Shown: positions 44,298-53,665 of the stretch, piece by piece
How positions within the stretch are numbered: the stretch's first letter is position 1
How the letters are laid out: each line of letters begins with the position of its first letter
Assembly (NCBI GenBank): GCA_947474455.1
Contig: CANJIL010000002.1
Location: 1-64,000 of the forward strand
Length of the DNA stretch: 64,000 nucleotides
Direction: 5' to 3'
Source of the DNA: Hyphomonadaceae bacterium
GTDB lineage: Bacteria; Pseudomonadota; Alphaproteobacteria; Caulobacterales; Hyphomonadaceae
Notes under the pieces: generated by a model
The model's input: the letters and a program-made list of their open reading frames with translations, nothing else
The model's database searches: none
What the model was told of the DNA's origin: nothing
Position numbers and translations under genes: made by a program

Positions 44298-46035
44298 CGC
44301 TGTAGGCGGGCCCGCTGGGGACCGCCTTTCCTACCGCTTTTTGAAAGATTGGCTGCTTCCGCGGTGGAAGTGGTTTGCCCTCGGGGCGTTCTTTGCAGCG
44401 GTCACCGCCGCCTGCGCCTGGGGCTATTCGCAGATCACATCGCTTGCGACTGACTGGCTTTCGAGCGGTGATCCACGCATCTTCAGCGTGGCCCCGCTGG
44501 TGATCATCGCGCTCGTCGCACTGCGCGCGCCGGCGATGTACTGGCAGACGCAGGCCAACAACCGCGGCGTGCAGAACGCGATCGTGAAGCTGCAGGAAGC
44601 GTTGTTCGCCCGCCTGATCGACGGCGACTTCGCCCGCCTGCAGGCGAAGAACTCAGGCGAGTATGTCTCACAGTTCGCCAACGACATGGTGCTGATCCGT
44701 GAAGCGGCGCTGCGCGTGTCGACCAACCTTGCCAAGTCAACACTGACAATCCTCGCCGCCGCCATCTACATGATGATGACGGACTGGATGCTCACCCTGC
44801 TTCTGTTGATCGTCTATCCGATCGCGTTCTATCCGGTGATCCGGCTCGGCGCGCACGTGCGAAAATCGTCCCAGAAATCCCAGGAACAGGCTGGCGCACT
44901 GACCTCCATTCTTAATGAAGCTTTCCAGGGCGCACGGACGGTGAAGGCGTTCGGGCTTGAAGGCTATCAGAAGGCCCGCGCGCATGCGGGCTTTACCGAG
45001 CGGGCGCGGCTGTACATGAAAGTGCTGCGCTCGAAGGCGCTGGTCGACCCCTTCCTTGAAATCGTTGGCGGCATCGCACTCGCCGGCCTGTTCGCGTTCG
45101 CTGGGTGGCGCTCGCTGACTGGAGACATAACCGTCGGAGAGTTGCTTGGCGTGATCGTTGCGGTTGGCGTGGCTTCGCCGGAAATCCGGGCGCTCGGCAC
45201 GTTGAATGCCGTCGTCAACGAAGGCCTTGCGGCGGCCACACGTGTTTACGCGGTTATCGATGAGAAGACGGCCGTGGCCGATCGCGCGAGCGCGCATGCA
45301 CTTGGTCGCGCTGATGGGCATATCGAGTTCGCCGACGTGTCGTTCTCATATCCCGGCGCAAGCGCCGCGTTGAGCGGGCTCGGCTTTGTCGCCAAGCCGG
45401 GCGAGACGATCGCCATCGTTGGCCCTTCCGGCGCGGGCAAGTCCACCATTTTCAACCTCTTGCTGCGTCTCTACGAGGCCGGCAGCGGCAGCGTGCGCGT
45501 GGATGGGCACGACGTGCGCGATCTGCAGCTCGCCTCGCTGCGCCGCAATCTCGCGCTGGTGTCCCAGGACGCCTTCCTGTTCGACGCCAGCGTCGAGGAG
45601 AACATCAGGCTGGGCATGCCCGGCGCGACCAAGGATCAGGTCCGCCAGGCTGCCCAAGCCGCCGCCTGCGATTTCATCGACGCTTTGCCCGGAGGTTGGA
45701 ATGCTCCGGCCGGTGAGGGCGGCCGCAATCTCTCCGGCGGACAGCGCCAACGCATCGCGTTGGCGCGGGCGCTGCTGTCAGATGCGCCGATCCTGCTGCT
45801 GGACGAGGCGACAAGCGCGCTCGACTCCGAAAGCGAAGCACGCGTGCAGCACGCGCTCGCGCAGTTGATGGGCAGACGCACGATCATCGTGATTGCTCAT
45901 CGCCTCGCGACCGTGCGTCGCGCCGATCGCATTTTTGTGCTCGAAAGCGGCCGCGTTGTGGAAGCGGGCTCGCATGACGAGCTGATGGCGCGCACAGGGG
46001 CCTACGCCCGCCTCGCCACGCTCCAATTGTCCTAA
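44290..46035 (+). CDS. MsbA-like ABC exporter (fused permease-ATPase)
   Basis: Type I exporter half-transporter of 581 residues. Six membrane helices occupy residues about 25-310, followed by a nucleotide-binding domain with Walker A GPSGAGKST, Q-loop SQDAFLFD, signature LSGGQRQRIALARALL, Walker B ILLLDEATSALD and the H-loop IAHRL. The length and order match MsbA, the lipid A flippase, and the location beside lipid A genes supports that role. Other lipid or drug exports remain possible. It starts inside the DUF4170 gene (8-bp overlap). Confidence 0.93.
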   Translation: MPDAVGGPAGDRLSYRFLKDWLLPRWKWFALGAFFAAVTAACAWGYSQITSLATDWLSSGDPRIFSVAPLVIIALVALRAPAMYWQTQANNRGVQNAIVKLQEALFARLIDGDFARLQAKNSGEYVSQFANDMVLIREAALRVSTNLAKSTLTILAAAIYMMMTDWMLTLLLLIVYPIAFYPVIRLGAHVRKSSQKSQEQAGALTSILNEAFQGARTVKAFGLEGYQKARAHAGFTERARLYMKVLRSKALVDPFLEIVGGIALAGLFAFAGWRSLTGDITVGELLGVIVAVGVASPEIRALGTLNAVVNEGLAAATRVYAVIDEKTAVADRASAHALGRADGHIEFADVSFSYPGASAALSGLGFVAKPGETIAIVGPSGAGKSTIFNLLLRLYEAGSGSVRVDGHDVRDLQLASLRRNLALVSQDAFLFDASVEENIRLGMPGATKDQVRQAAQAAACDFIDALPGGWNAPAGEGGRNLSGGQRQRIALARALLSDAPILLLDEATSALDSESEARVQHALAQLMGRRTIIVIAHRLATVRRADRIFVLESGRVVEAGSHDELMARTGAYARLATLQLS

Positions 46036-46094
46036 GACGACGTAGCTTTGCGTTAATGTAAGTATCGTAGCTCGCCATGAGGCAGGGGCGATCT

Positions 46095-46613
46095 ATGTCC
46101 AGTTCGATTGACCTGAGCGTCGTCGTGTGCGTGGCGATTCCGGGCATCGCGCGCACGCTCCGGATGGCGCTGCGCGTCATGGGCGTTCGCAACGTGGTGC
46201 TTGCCGCCGATACGGCGCAGCTTCTCGAAGGGTTTACCGTTGCGGAGCCCAGCTGCGTGATCGTGTACGTCGACGGTGAAAATCCCGATGATGCAGGACT
46301 TCAGACGCTGAACTTCATCCGCAGATCGGAAGCCAGCCCGCACCCGCAGATTCCGGTCGTTGCAGTTTCCCCGCGCTGCGATCTGCTGACGATTAATGCA
46401 GTGATGAACGGCGGAGCGCACGAGTACGTTCTCTTCCCGGCGTCGGGCGAAGTCCTGCTGAAGAAGATCAATGCGGCCTGGGCCACGACGCGGCCCTGGA
46501 TCGACAAGCCCGACTATTTCGGCCCGGAGCGCCGGATGGATCGAGAAGCGCAGCCGGGGAAGAAAATTCCGGCGGCCGCGGCGCCGGAAGCTGGCGAAAC
46601 GAAGGCCATTTGA
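46095..46613 (+). CDS. Degenerate response-regulator receiver protein
   Basis: A 172-residue protein with a CheY-like receiver fold and a Pro/Ala-rich tail, with no output domain. The putative phosphoacceptor Asp is in CVIVYVDGENP and the signalling Ser in VVAVSP. The N-terminal acidic pair is missing (VVVCVAIPG), and the conserved Lys of the KP motif is replaced (YVLFPAS). The C-terminal WIDKPDYFGPERRMDR motif occurs in alphaproteobacterial receiver-type proteins. ATG 46095 has CAGGGG upstream; ATG 46077 is an alternative. It follows the ABC transporter by 59 bp. Confidence 0.72.
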   Translation: MSSSIDLSVVVCVAIPGIARTLRMALRVMGVRNVVLAADTAQLLEGFTVAEPSCVIVYVDGENPDDAGLQTLNFIRRSEASPHPQIPVVAVSPRCDLLTINAVMNGGAHEYVLFPASGEVLLKKINAAWATTRPWIDKPDYFGPERRMDREAQPGKKIPAAAAPEAGETKAI

Positions 46614-46690
46614 CTGCAGATCGTCTGAGAATGCGCGCGTACATCCGCAGCGGAGCCTGTTAGGCTGACTCTGAACTTGGGAGACGCGCC

Positions 46691-47218
46691 ATGGCCGGAA
46701 AACTCGCCGCCGCAGGGATGTTTGCTTTCGTGCTGATAGCGTGCAGCCCGCAGACACCTGCCGTCCCCGCGCCGGTTACGACTGCACAGGCGCAGGCGCC
46801 TGACCAGCACGGAAATACGCCCCCGGAAGATCTGGACCCCTTCGTGGTGACGATCGGCGCGGAACGCTGGACTGTGCTGCTCGACAAGGCGCTCGAAGGC
46901 GCGCGCGAGGCGCCGGAGGCTGCTAGCGCGCCGGGAGAATCTAACCTCTACCGCGCCGACGCCGCGCTGAAGAACGGCGCCGCTATGGTGATCGAGCTGC
47001 GCAACAGTGTGTGCGGCAAGGGCCTAGTAACGGGCGATGCGTGCAATCTACCCGAATGGCCTGCCTGGACGCGAGAGCCCCCCACCGGCGACACGCCACT
47101 CGCGGAGGTCGACCGCCGTTCGGGCTGGCTGGACATGGTCATGGCGCCCTTCACCGAGGCCGGCTGCGAAGCCGGGCGCAGGGCGATGAAAGACGACATG
47201 TTCTGTTCGGTGGAATAG
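46691..47218 (+). CDS. Lipoprotein of unknown function
   Basis: A 175-residue precursor with a lipobox (LIAC, Cys18), a Pro/Ala/Gln-rich linker to about residue 45, and a globular domain with conserved-looking Trp and four Cys (SVCGKGL, GDACNL, EAGCEAG, MFCSVE) that could form two disulfides. The block FVVTIGAERWTVLLDKAL suggests beta structure. I do not recognise the family. It is convergent with the TauE gene, 3 bp between stops. Confidence 0.7.
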   Translation: MAGKLAAAGMFAFVLIACSPQTPAVPAPVTTAQAQAPDQHGNTPPEDLDPFVVTIGAERWTVLLDKALEGAREAPEAASAPGESNLYRADAALKNGAAMVIELRNSVCGKGLVTGDACNLPEWPAWTREPPTGDTPLAEVDRRSGWLDMVMAPFTEAGCEAGRRAMKDDMFCSVE

Positions 47219-47221
47219 GAT

Positions 47222-47986
47222 TCAGCCCAGCCACAGGCCGCGCGCGAGATACACCACGCCTGTCGCGGTCACGATCCACTTCGTCCATGTGCGGAAGTCC
47301 GCATCCGTCATCCGGTCCAGCACGAGGCCGCCAAGCCATGTGCCGAGCAGCGACAATGGAACAACTGCCGCGAACATCCAGAGCGGCGGCAGGCGCGCGT
47401 CGGCCTGCAGCCCGGGGTCTGACAGCACGGCCAGAAGCGGAAAGCCCCAGAAAGCGATCTTCACGGCGTGCGCCATGACCTGTGTTGTTGCTTTGGTGGC
47501 CACGACCGTCTGGCGCGTCAGCTCTGTCTTCACGAAGAACAAGTCCAGTAGGGGTCCGGCAACACCTGACAAAGTGTTCAGCGTCTGCACCAAAAATCCG
47601 CACAACTCTGCTTGGAAGCGCTTCTCCACGTTGATCTCGACCAGTTTCTTGGGAATCCACACCAGCATTGCGGTCAATCCGAGCAGCATGAACACCATCG
47701 TCTGCGTCGGACGCCAGGTTATCATCACCAGGACGATCAGCGCGCCGCCTATTCCCAGCGCATAGCGACCCGTGATTGCCCACGAGATGTGCTTTGCCAG
47801 AAAAGCTGCACGTAAGAAGTTGGAGATGAGCTGTATAAACCCATGCAGCACCATGGCGGTCGCGACAGGAACATAGGACGCCAGCACGCCCATCAGGATC
47901 AGGCCGCCCGCCATCCCGAAGACGCCCGAGACTGCGGCGGTTACGAACGTCGCAACGAGAATGATGCCGACGATGGCGGAATTCAT
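47222..47986 (-). CDS. TauE/SafE family transporter (second copy)
   Basis: Polytopic membrane protein of 254 residues with TauE/SafE glycine motifs: AVSGVFGMAGGLILMGVL near residue 15 and a second half-repeat with NTLSGVAGPLLDLFFV. About seven to eight membrane segments. It differs from the copy at 7 kb and lacks a TIGR02186 partner. ATG 47986 gives the family N-terminus; upstream in-frame codons overlap the region of the divergent GNAT gene. Confidence 0.9.
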   Translation of the reverse strand: MNSAIVGIILVATFVTAAVSGVFGMAGGLILMGVLASYVPVATAMVLHGFIQLISNFLRAAFLAKHISWAITGRYALGIGGALIVLVMITWRPTQTMVFMLLGLTAMLVWIPKKLVEINVEKRFQAELCGFLVQTLNTLSGVAGPLLDLFFVKTELTRQTVVATKATTQVMAHAVKIAFWGFPLLAVLSDPGLQADARLPPLWMFAAVVPLSLLGTWLGGLVLDRMTDADFRTWTKWIVTATGVVYLARGLWLG

Positions 47987-48134
47987 GGGACGCGGCCGAC
48001 TGAACCGAATCAAAACGGGAACGATCGGGCACCCGTGCCGCGACATAGCGCCAAGCAACCATTCTGTCGAACAAGGTGGCCTTGCGCATCTCGGCTCCCC
48101 ACATCAAGCTTGTTGAGTCGGAAGGAGTCGCGGG

Positions 48135-48698
48135 ATGATCAACATTCGCCTGGCCCGCCGTGTGGACGCGGCGGGAATTGCCCGCGTCCATGAGCGCACC
48201 TGGAAAGAGGCCTATCGCGGCCTGCTGGACAGCACGTATCTTGATGGCCTGTCGGAACGCCGCCTCCTGGCGCGCTGGCGAACCACCCTCGATCGCCGCG
48301 CGGAAGACTTCGACGAGCAGATCTTCGTCGCCTGCTTCGGCAAGGAAGTCGTCGGCTTCGTCGTGGTCGGTTCCTCGCGCGAGGCGTTTGCCCCATGGGA
48401 AGCCGAGATCAGCATGGTCTATGTGCTGAAGGAAAATCGCGGTTGCGGAATTGGCCGCGCGCTTATGAAGGTGGCCGCTGACCACTGTATCCGTCGCGGC
48501 ATGTTCTCCGGCGGCCTCTGGGTGTTGCGTGATAATGGCGGCGCTCGGGATTTCTACGAGGCGCTTAAGGGCGAGCACGCAGGACGCAAGATGGATAGTG
48601 TGGGCGGCCAGATTGTGCCGTTGGTTGGCTATTGGTGGCGCGATCTCGCTACGCTCGCTGAACGCACGGTTCCGGCAGTTTCCTTCGGCGGCGCCTGA
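48135..48698 (+). CDS. GNAT-family N-acetyltransferase
   Basis: An acetyl-CoA-dependent acetyltransferase of 187 residues. The N-terminal pattern IRLARRVDAAGIARVHERTWKEAYRGLL is typical. The acetyl-CoA pyrophosphate loop appears as ENRGCGIGRALMKVAADHC (Q/RxxGxG/A), and the C-terminal VLRDNGGARDFYEAL strand-helix follows. Substrate is unknown. It is divergent from the TauE-like gene, about 150 bp apart. ATG 48135 follows GGAGTCGCGG. Confidence 0.9.
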   Translation: MINIRLARRVDAAGIARVHERTWKEAYRGLLDSTYLDGLSERRLLARWRTTLDRRAEDFDEQIFVACFGKEVVGFVVVGSSREAFAPWEAEISMVYVLKENRGCGIGRALMKVAADHCIRRGMFSGGLWVLRDNGGARDFYEALKGEHAGRKMDSVGGQIVPLVGYWWRDLATLAERTVPAVSFGGA

Positions 48699-48880
48699 CG
48701 TTCAGCTCAAACAGCTGTTTGCAACCGCAATGCGGATTGCCCGACCATTGCCTTGAGTTGGCGGCGCAGCTACCCAGTCCCGCAACATAAAACGAAATCG
48801 CGCGGCTGCGCACGCGAAGGGTCAGGCCCTTTATCCGGGACGCAGTGCTGAACCGCGCGACCCGAGAAGGCGGAGCGCCC

Positions 48881-50161
48881 ATGGATTTCGAGTACAGCGC
48901 CAAGACGAAGGAATGGATCGCCCGCGTTTCGGTCTTTATGGACCGGCACATCTTTCCTAACCTCGACATATATCGTCAGCAGCACGACAGCGGCGACCGT
49001 TGGGTCACGCCCCAGATCGTCCACGATCTCAAGGCCATCGCGAAGAAGGAAGGCCTGTGGAACATGTTCATGCCTCCGCACAAGGAGCATGACAAAGACG
49101 GGTGGAAGGGCGCCGGCCTCACGAACCTGGAATACGCTCCGCTCGCCGAACTGATGGGCCGCGTTGAGTGGGCCTCCGAAGTCTTCAACTCTTCCGCGCC
49201 CGACACGGGCAACATGGAAGTGCTGCACTACTATGGAACGGACCAGCAGAAGCAGAGATGGCTCAAGCCGCTCATGGACGGCGGTATCCGCTCCGCCTTC
49301 CTCATGACGGAACCGGCCGTCGGCTCGTCGGACGCCACCAACATTGAAACACGCATCGATCGCAAAGGTGACGAATACGTGATCAATGGCCGCAAGTGGT
49401 GGTCATCGGGCGTGGGTGACTCGCACTGCAAAGTCGCCATCGTGATGGGCAAGAGCGACCCCAACGCCGAGAAGCACAAGCAGCAGTCGCAGATACTCGT
49501 TCCGCTCGACGCGCCGGGCGTGAAAGTCGTCCGCATGCTCCCCGTGTTCGGCTTTGACGACGCCCCTCACGGCCATGCAGAAGTCATCCTCGACAATGTC
49601 CGTGTCCCGTCTTCGAACATGCTCCTAGGCGAAGGCCGGGGCTTCGAGATTGCGCAGGGCCGTCTCGGGCCGGGCCGCATCCACCACTGTATGCGCACCA
49701 TAGGCTCGGCGGAGGTCGCCCTCGAGAAGATGTGCAGGCGTCTCCTGTCGCGCACTGTCTTCGGCAAGAAGATCGCCGAACACTCCGTTTGGGAGGAGCG
49801 CATCGCCGAAGCCCGCATGAACATCGAGATGACGCGCCTGCTTTGCCTCAAGGCCGCCGACATGATGGACAAGGTCGGCAACAAGGGCGCCCAGAACGAA
49901 ATCGCCATGATCAAGGTCGCGGGCCCGAAAGCCGCGCTGAAGATCATCGACGACGCGATCCAGGCCCACGGCGCCGGCGGCGTCAGCGCCGACTTCGGCC
50001 TAGCCAAGCAATACGCCTCGATGCGCACCATGCGCCTCGCAGACGGGCCGGACGAAGTCCACAACCGCGCCGTTGCTCGCAACGAGTTCAAGAAATACCG
50101 GGACAACGAGTATTCCGCGAAAGTCGAAGCCGAGCCAAAGACCGAAAGTGTTCGCTCCTGA
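48881..50161 (+). CDS. Acyl-CoA dehydrogenase family protein (second)
   Basis: FAD-dependent dehydrogenase of 426 residues. Recognisable blocks: [18 protein letters not shown] (FAD/substrate), the C-terminal [40 protein letters not shown]. The length and the C-terminal DGPDEVH motif fit the ACAD10/11-type subgroup rather than the short-chain enzyme. In those proteins the catalytic Glu/Asp sits in this final motif. ATG 48881 has GGAG upstream. It stands alone, with 180 bp before it and 140 after, so it is not part of the 12-17 kb cluster. Confidence 0.93.
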   Translation: MDFEYSAKTKEWIARVSVFMDRHIFPNLDIYRQQHDSGDRWVTPQIVHDLKAIAKKEGLWNMFMPPHKEHDKDGWKGAGLTNLEYAPLAELMGRVEWASEVFNSSAPDTGNMEVLHYYGTDQQKQRWLKPLMDGGIRSAFLMTEPAVGSSDATNIETRIDRKGDEYVINGRKWWSSGVGDSHCKVAIVMGKSDPNAEKHKQQSQILVPLDAPGVKVVRMLPVFGFDDAPHGHAEVILDNVRVPSSNMLLGEGRGFEIAQGRLGPGRIHHCMRTIGSAEVALEKMCRRLLSRTVFGKKIAEHSVWEERIAEARMNIEMTRLLCLKAADMMDKVGNKGAQNEIAMIKVAGPKAALKIIDDAIQAHGAGGVSADFGLAKQYASMRTMRLADGPDEVHNRAVARNEFKKYRDNEYSAKVEAEPKTESVRS

Positions 50162-50301
50162 GTGATTGACGTTTGTCGCGTCCCACACCCGGATCGCTGC
50201 TTCGTAACTGCAGACGGCGCCGAACCTGCCGCGTCTTTGCCGCGATTTTATCGTCAGTCGCATGGTGCGCGCCCGGTGAGGCGCTTTTGGAGGGACGCCC
50301 A

Positions 50302-51021
50302 ATGAAACGCCTGCTTCTTGTCGCTGCGGCGGCAATCGCTATCGCGGCCCCCGCCGCTAACGCCCAGGTCGTGCGCGGCGACCAGATCGTCGCGCAAAGC
50401 AACTATGTGAGCCGCCAGCAAGCCGCCATTCCGCAGGTCTCGATCATCGTCCGCGCGGACTTCGTGCTGTTCAGCGTGCGCTACGAAACGGCCACCCGCG
50501 CCACCGATGCTCGCGGGAGCGAACTCGCACTGGTGTTCAAAACCGTCACCGAACGCGCCGCCCGCACTGAAGGCATGAGTATCGAGGTTGGCCAGCCTGG
50601 CTTCTCCGCCGCTATGGAGACGGCCGCCATCAAGGAGCTGATCCAGGATCAGGGAGGCGATCGCTCCGCCATCGACATTGTGTTGAAGGTCAATGTGAAG
50701 GAGAAGGAAACCTTCGACGCTGTCCGTGCGCGCGCCGAGAAGTTCGTCAAGGACACGCCGCTGACCGGACGCGTCGAGGCCGTCATCGGCGACAGCCAGT
50801 TTCTGGGCGTCGCGGAACCGAAAAAGCATCGCGATGCGCTGATAAAGGCGATCTCCGAGGATGTGAGGCTGATGCAGAGCTCTTTTGGCGGCCCCAGCTC
50901 CCCGGTTCAGGTCTCGCTCACCGGAATGGAACAACGGGCCCAGACCCGTCCGGTCGGCCCACTAGATCTGGAAATCTACATTCCCTATTCGATGAGCCTG
51001 CGTTCCGGCGCTGGCAATTGA
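50302..51021 (+). CDS. Secreted protein, possibly SIMPL-domain
   Basis: A 239-residue precursor with a signal peptide (residues 1-21, ending ANAQ). The mature part alternates strands and helices (VSIIVRADFVLFSVRYETATRATDA, GMSIEVGQPGF, IDIVLKVNVKEKE) in a way that recalls SIMPL/DUF541 periplasmic proteins, but the similarity is weak. The final segment ends DLEIYIPYSMSLRSG. ATG 50302 has GGAGGGACG upstream. The PepSY gene follows after 42 bp, so they may share a transcript. Confidence 0.6.
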   Translation: MKRLLLVAAAAIAIAAPAANAQVVRGDQIVAQSNYVSRQQAAIPQVSIIVRADFVLFSVRYETATRATDARGSELALVFKTVTERAARTEGMSIEVGQPGFSAAMETAAIKELIQDQGGDRSAIDIVLKVNVKEKETFDAVRARAEKFVKDTPLTGRVEAVIGDSQFLGVAEPKKHRDALIKAISEDVRLMQSSFGGPSSPVQVSLTGMEQRAQTRPVGPLDLEIYIPYSMSLRSGAGN

Positions 51022-51063
51022 CGGCGGCTTGCGGCTGGGGGCATGGCGGCGTAAGCGCGTGCG

Positions 51064-51783
51064 ATGATCTCCCCGCTGATGGCCAGACGCATCGCCTCGA
51101 TCCACAAATGGCTGGGGCTGGTTGTATTCGCCCAGCTGATCGTCTGGACAAGTACGGGTCTGTTCTTCGTCGCCATCCACATCACTGAAATTCGTGCCGA
51201 CTATCTGGTGCATCCGGCAGATCTTGTGACACCCGTCGACATGGGGCGCGTCAAGATCACATCGTCAGACGCCCTGAAAGTCGTGGCCGAGGATCGGCCA
51301 TTCGAAGTGACGTTGAAGTCGCTCGCTGGGCTACCAGTCTATGAAGTCCGTGCGGAAATCGGGACTTTTCTAGTCTCAGGCGAAACCGGCGAACGGATCT
51401 TCGTCGAAGAACCGCTGGCGAGGAAAATCGCCGCCGCGGCCTGGGCTAGCGACACGCCTATCCGCGCCCTGGAGGAATTGGAAATCGCGCCGCGCGAGTC
51501 CAGCGTTGGCGGCGAAGTCTGGGCCGCGCATTTCGAAGGGCAGGGCGATCCAACGCTCTACGTCTCCGCCGTAACAGGCAGGACAAGCCTGCCGCGCACC
51601 GACCTGTGGCGGACCTACGATTTTCTCTACGGCTTGCATCTGATGGACTATGGCAACCACGAGAACTTCAACACGCCGTGGATGCTGGCCGCAGCGATCT
51701 TTGCGCTGTCGGCCGTGTTGCTTGGCGCCGCGCTGCTGTTCCACCGCTTCACACGAGGCCTGATCAGGAAGGAAATCACATGA
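51064..51783 (+). CDS. PepSY-domain membrane protein
   Basis: A 239-residue protein with an N-terminal membrane helix ([19 protein letters not shown], residues about 17-35), a periplasmic PepSY-like domain ([20 protein letters not shown], later [17 protein letters not shown]), and a C-terminal helix ([18 protein letters not shown]). The short HKW and [16 protein letters not shown] motifs recall the PepSY-associated membrane family, sometimes linked to iron or redox. Its stop overlaps the downstream pseudouridine synthase start (ATGA). Confidence 0.85.
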   Translation: MISPLMARRIASIHKWLGLVVFAQLIVWTSTGLFFVAIHITEIRADYLVHPADLVTPVDMGRVKITSSDALKVVAEDRPFEVTLKSLAGLPVYEVRAEIGTFLVSGETGERIFVEEPLARKIAAAAWASDTPIRALEELEIAPRESSVGGEVWAAHFEGQGDPTLYVSAVTGRTSLPRTDLWRTYDFLYGLHLMDYGNHENFNTPWMLAAAIFALSAVLLGAALLFHRFTRGLIRKEIT

Positions 51784-52796
51784 CGGAGCGTCGCGAGACG
51801 GCCCAGTCGTTTGCCGAAGGCGAGCGCATCGCGAAGTATCTCGCTAGCGCCGGTGTGGCCTCGCGCCGCGATGCGGAGAAGCTGATCGCCGAAGGCCGCG
51901 TCACGGTTGACGGCAAGAAGCTGGATACGCCGGCCTTCAAGGTGACCGGGAACGAAAAGATCCTGCTGGATGGCCAGCCCGTGCGCCGCCCGGAGGTGAC
52001 GAGACTCTGGCGCTATCACAAGCCAGCCGGTCTGGTGACGACGAACAAGGACCCTGAAGGTCGTCCCACTATCTTCGACGAATTGCCCAAGGATCTGCCG
52101 CGTGTCGTCACGATCGGCCGTCTCGATCTTAACACTGAAGGTCTTCTGCTGCTCACCAATGATGGCGAACTGGCGCGTGGTCTCGAATTGCCCGCCACTG
52201 GCCTGGAGCGGAAATACCGCGCCCGCGCCTATGGCCGCATTGAGCAGCGGGAACTCGACAAGCTGCGCGATGGCGTCGTGCATGAAGGGGAGGAGTATCG
52301 CTCGATCGTGGCCAAACTCGATCGCGTGACCGGCTCGAACTGCTGGATCGACGTATCGCTGGCAGAGGGCAAGAAGCGCGAAGTGCGCCGTGCGCTTGAG
52401 AGCCTTGGCCTGAAGGTGAACCGGCTGATCCGCATTTCCTACGGCCCGTTCGAGCTGGACGATCTCGGCCCAGGCGCGCTGGAGGAGGTGCCTCCCGCAA
52501 GCCTGCTGGCTGAAGTTTCCCAGTTCATTTCTGACAAGCGGCGCCCCAATCCGTTCAGAAGCCGCGACGTGCCGCGCGGCAAGCCTATCCATCCAAAACA
52601 GGAAAAGCCGAAAGGGCAAAAGGCGCGAAGCAAGGCGAATGACAGGCGCTTTGGCGTCGAGTCTTATGTCGATCCTCGCAAGAGCGATAAGCCCAGCAAT
52701 CGTCCCCCGGGCGGCCGCGTTCCGCATTCGGGCAAGCGGCACACCGGTAAGCCGGTAAGGGAAAAACAGGGCCGTGGCCCGCGGGCGCCGCGCTAG
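51780..52796 (+). CDS. RsuA/RluB-family rRNA pseudouridine synthase
   Basis: A 338-residue RNA-modifying enzyme. The N-terminal S4 domain ([25 protein letters not shown], residues about 13-37) is followed by the catalytic domain with the active-site Asp in [17 protein letters not shown] and the family motif [19 protein letters not shown]. The C-terminal 80 residues are Lys/Arg/Pro-rich and probably bind RNA. RluB is more likely than RsuA by architecture. ATG 51780 overlaps the PepSY stop by four bases. Confidence 0.92.
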   Translation: MTERRETAQSFAEGERIAKYLASAGVASRRDAEKLIAEGRVTVDGKKLDTPAFKVTGNEKILLDGQPVRRPEVTRLWRYHKPAGLVTTNKDPEGRPTIFDELPKDLPRVVTIGRLDLNTEGLLLLTNDGELARGLELPATGLERKYRARAYGRIEQRELDKLRDGVVHEGEEYRSIVAKLDRVTGSNCWIDVSLAEGKKREVRRALESLGLKVNRLIRISYGPFELDDLGPGALEEVPPASLLAEVSQFISDKRRPNPFRSRDVPRGKPIHPKQEKPKGQKARSKANDRRFGVESYVDPRKSDKPSNRPPGGRVPHSGKRHTGKPVREKQGRGPRAPR

Positions 52797-52820
52797 GACA
52801 GATCAGGAGGGAGATCCCAT

Positions 52821-53438
52821 ATGAAACTCCACTATGCCGTGATGGCCCCCAATCCGGATCGCGTGCGCTTTTTTCTCCAGGAGAAGGGCGTTTGGGATCA
52901 GATCCCCAAGACCGAGCTCAACATCATCAAGCAGGACCACAGGCAGCCGGCGTATCTGGCCATCAGCCCGCTGGGTCAGCTGCCCGCGCTGGAGCTCGAC
53001 AATGGTACGGTGCTCACGGAAAGCCGTGCGATCTGCACATATTTCGAATCGCTTTATCCTGAACCCAATCTGATGGGCGCAGACGGCAAGGAGCGCGCCG
53101 TCATCGAGATGTGGGATCGCCGTGTCGAGATGAGTTACTTCCTCCACATTGCCGGCTGGTTCCGGAACTCGCACCCCGCCATGGCCGAGCTGGAAAAACC
53201 ACAGTGTGCGGAATGGGCCGAGATCTCCCGCGGTCGCGCGCAGCAGAACATCGCCCACATAGATCAACGCCTGGCGTCATCGCCGTATGTCGCTGGCGAC
53301 CGCTTCACCATCGCCGACATCACGCTGCATGTTTCGCTCGGTTTTGGCCGCATCATGAAATATCGGCCCTGGGAAGAGCACAGCCATCTCGCTGCCTGGC
53401 GCGAGCGCATGCTGGCGCGGCCGGGTGTTGCCTCGTAG
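52821..53438 (+). CDS. Glutathione S-transferase family protein
   Basis: A 205-residue GST. The N-terminal thioredoxin-like domain is recognisable from PNPDRVRFFLQEKG, NPLGQLPALELDNGTVLTESRAIC (the cis-Pro and Ser pocket), with a helical C-terminal domain containing YVAGDRFTIADITLH (the N-capping box). No catalytic Tyr near residue 5 is obvious; a Ser/Asn class is possible. A purine-rich GGAGGGA lies upstream of ATG 52821. It is convergent with tRNA-Trp. Confidence 0.92.
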   Translation: MKLHYAVMAPNPDRVRFFLQEKGVWDQIPKTELNIIKQDHRQPAYLAISPLGQLPALELDNGTVLTESRAICTYFESLYPEPNLMGADGKERAVIEMWDRRVEMSYFLHIAGWFRNSHPAMAELEKPQCAEWAEISRGRAQQNIAHIDQRLASSPYVAGDRFTIADITLHVSLGFGRIMKYRPWEEHSHLAAWRERMLARPGVAS

Positions 53439-53462
53439 GGACGGTTCAGGCCGGAAGGCGAC

Positions 53463-53538
53463 TGGCAGGGGCGGAGGGACTCGAACCCACGACACCCGGT
53501 TTTGGAGACCGGTACTCTACCAACTGAGCTACACCCCT
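53463..53538 (-). tRNA. tRNA-Trp (CCA anticodon)
   Basis: The - strand reads a cloverleaf: acceptor AGGGGTG paired with CGCCCCT, D-stem GCTC/GAGT, anticodon stem CCGGT/ACCGG with loop CTCCAAA (anticodon CCA, Trp), and T-arm GTGGG-TTCGAGT-CCCTC with one T-T mismatch. The 3' CCA is encoded (TGG at 53463-53465 on +). The 76-nt length is normal. A TATAAT lies about 54 bp upstream. Confidence 0.96.
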
Positions 53539-53591
53539 GTAGTCGAGGCCGAGGGCAATACGCGATCCGTGCGGCGAGTTCAAGGCGGAGC

Positions 53592-53597
53592 ATTATA
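53592..53597 (-). promoter_or_regulatory. -10 hexamer of tRNA-Trp promoter
   Basis: A perfect TATAAT on the - strand, 54-59 bp upstream of the tRNA 5' end. The -35 is not clear. Confidence 0.5.
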
Positions 53598-53665
53598 CCC
53601 CCGCTGTTGACCGCTGGAGGCCGAAAAATTCGCGTCCGGCAAGGCGTTAACGAGCGCGTCGGGGC

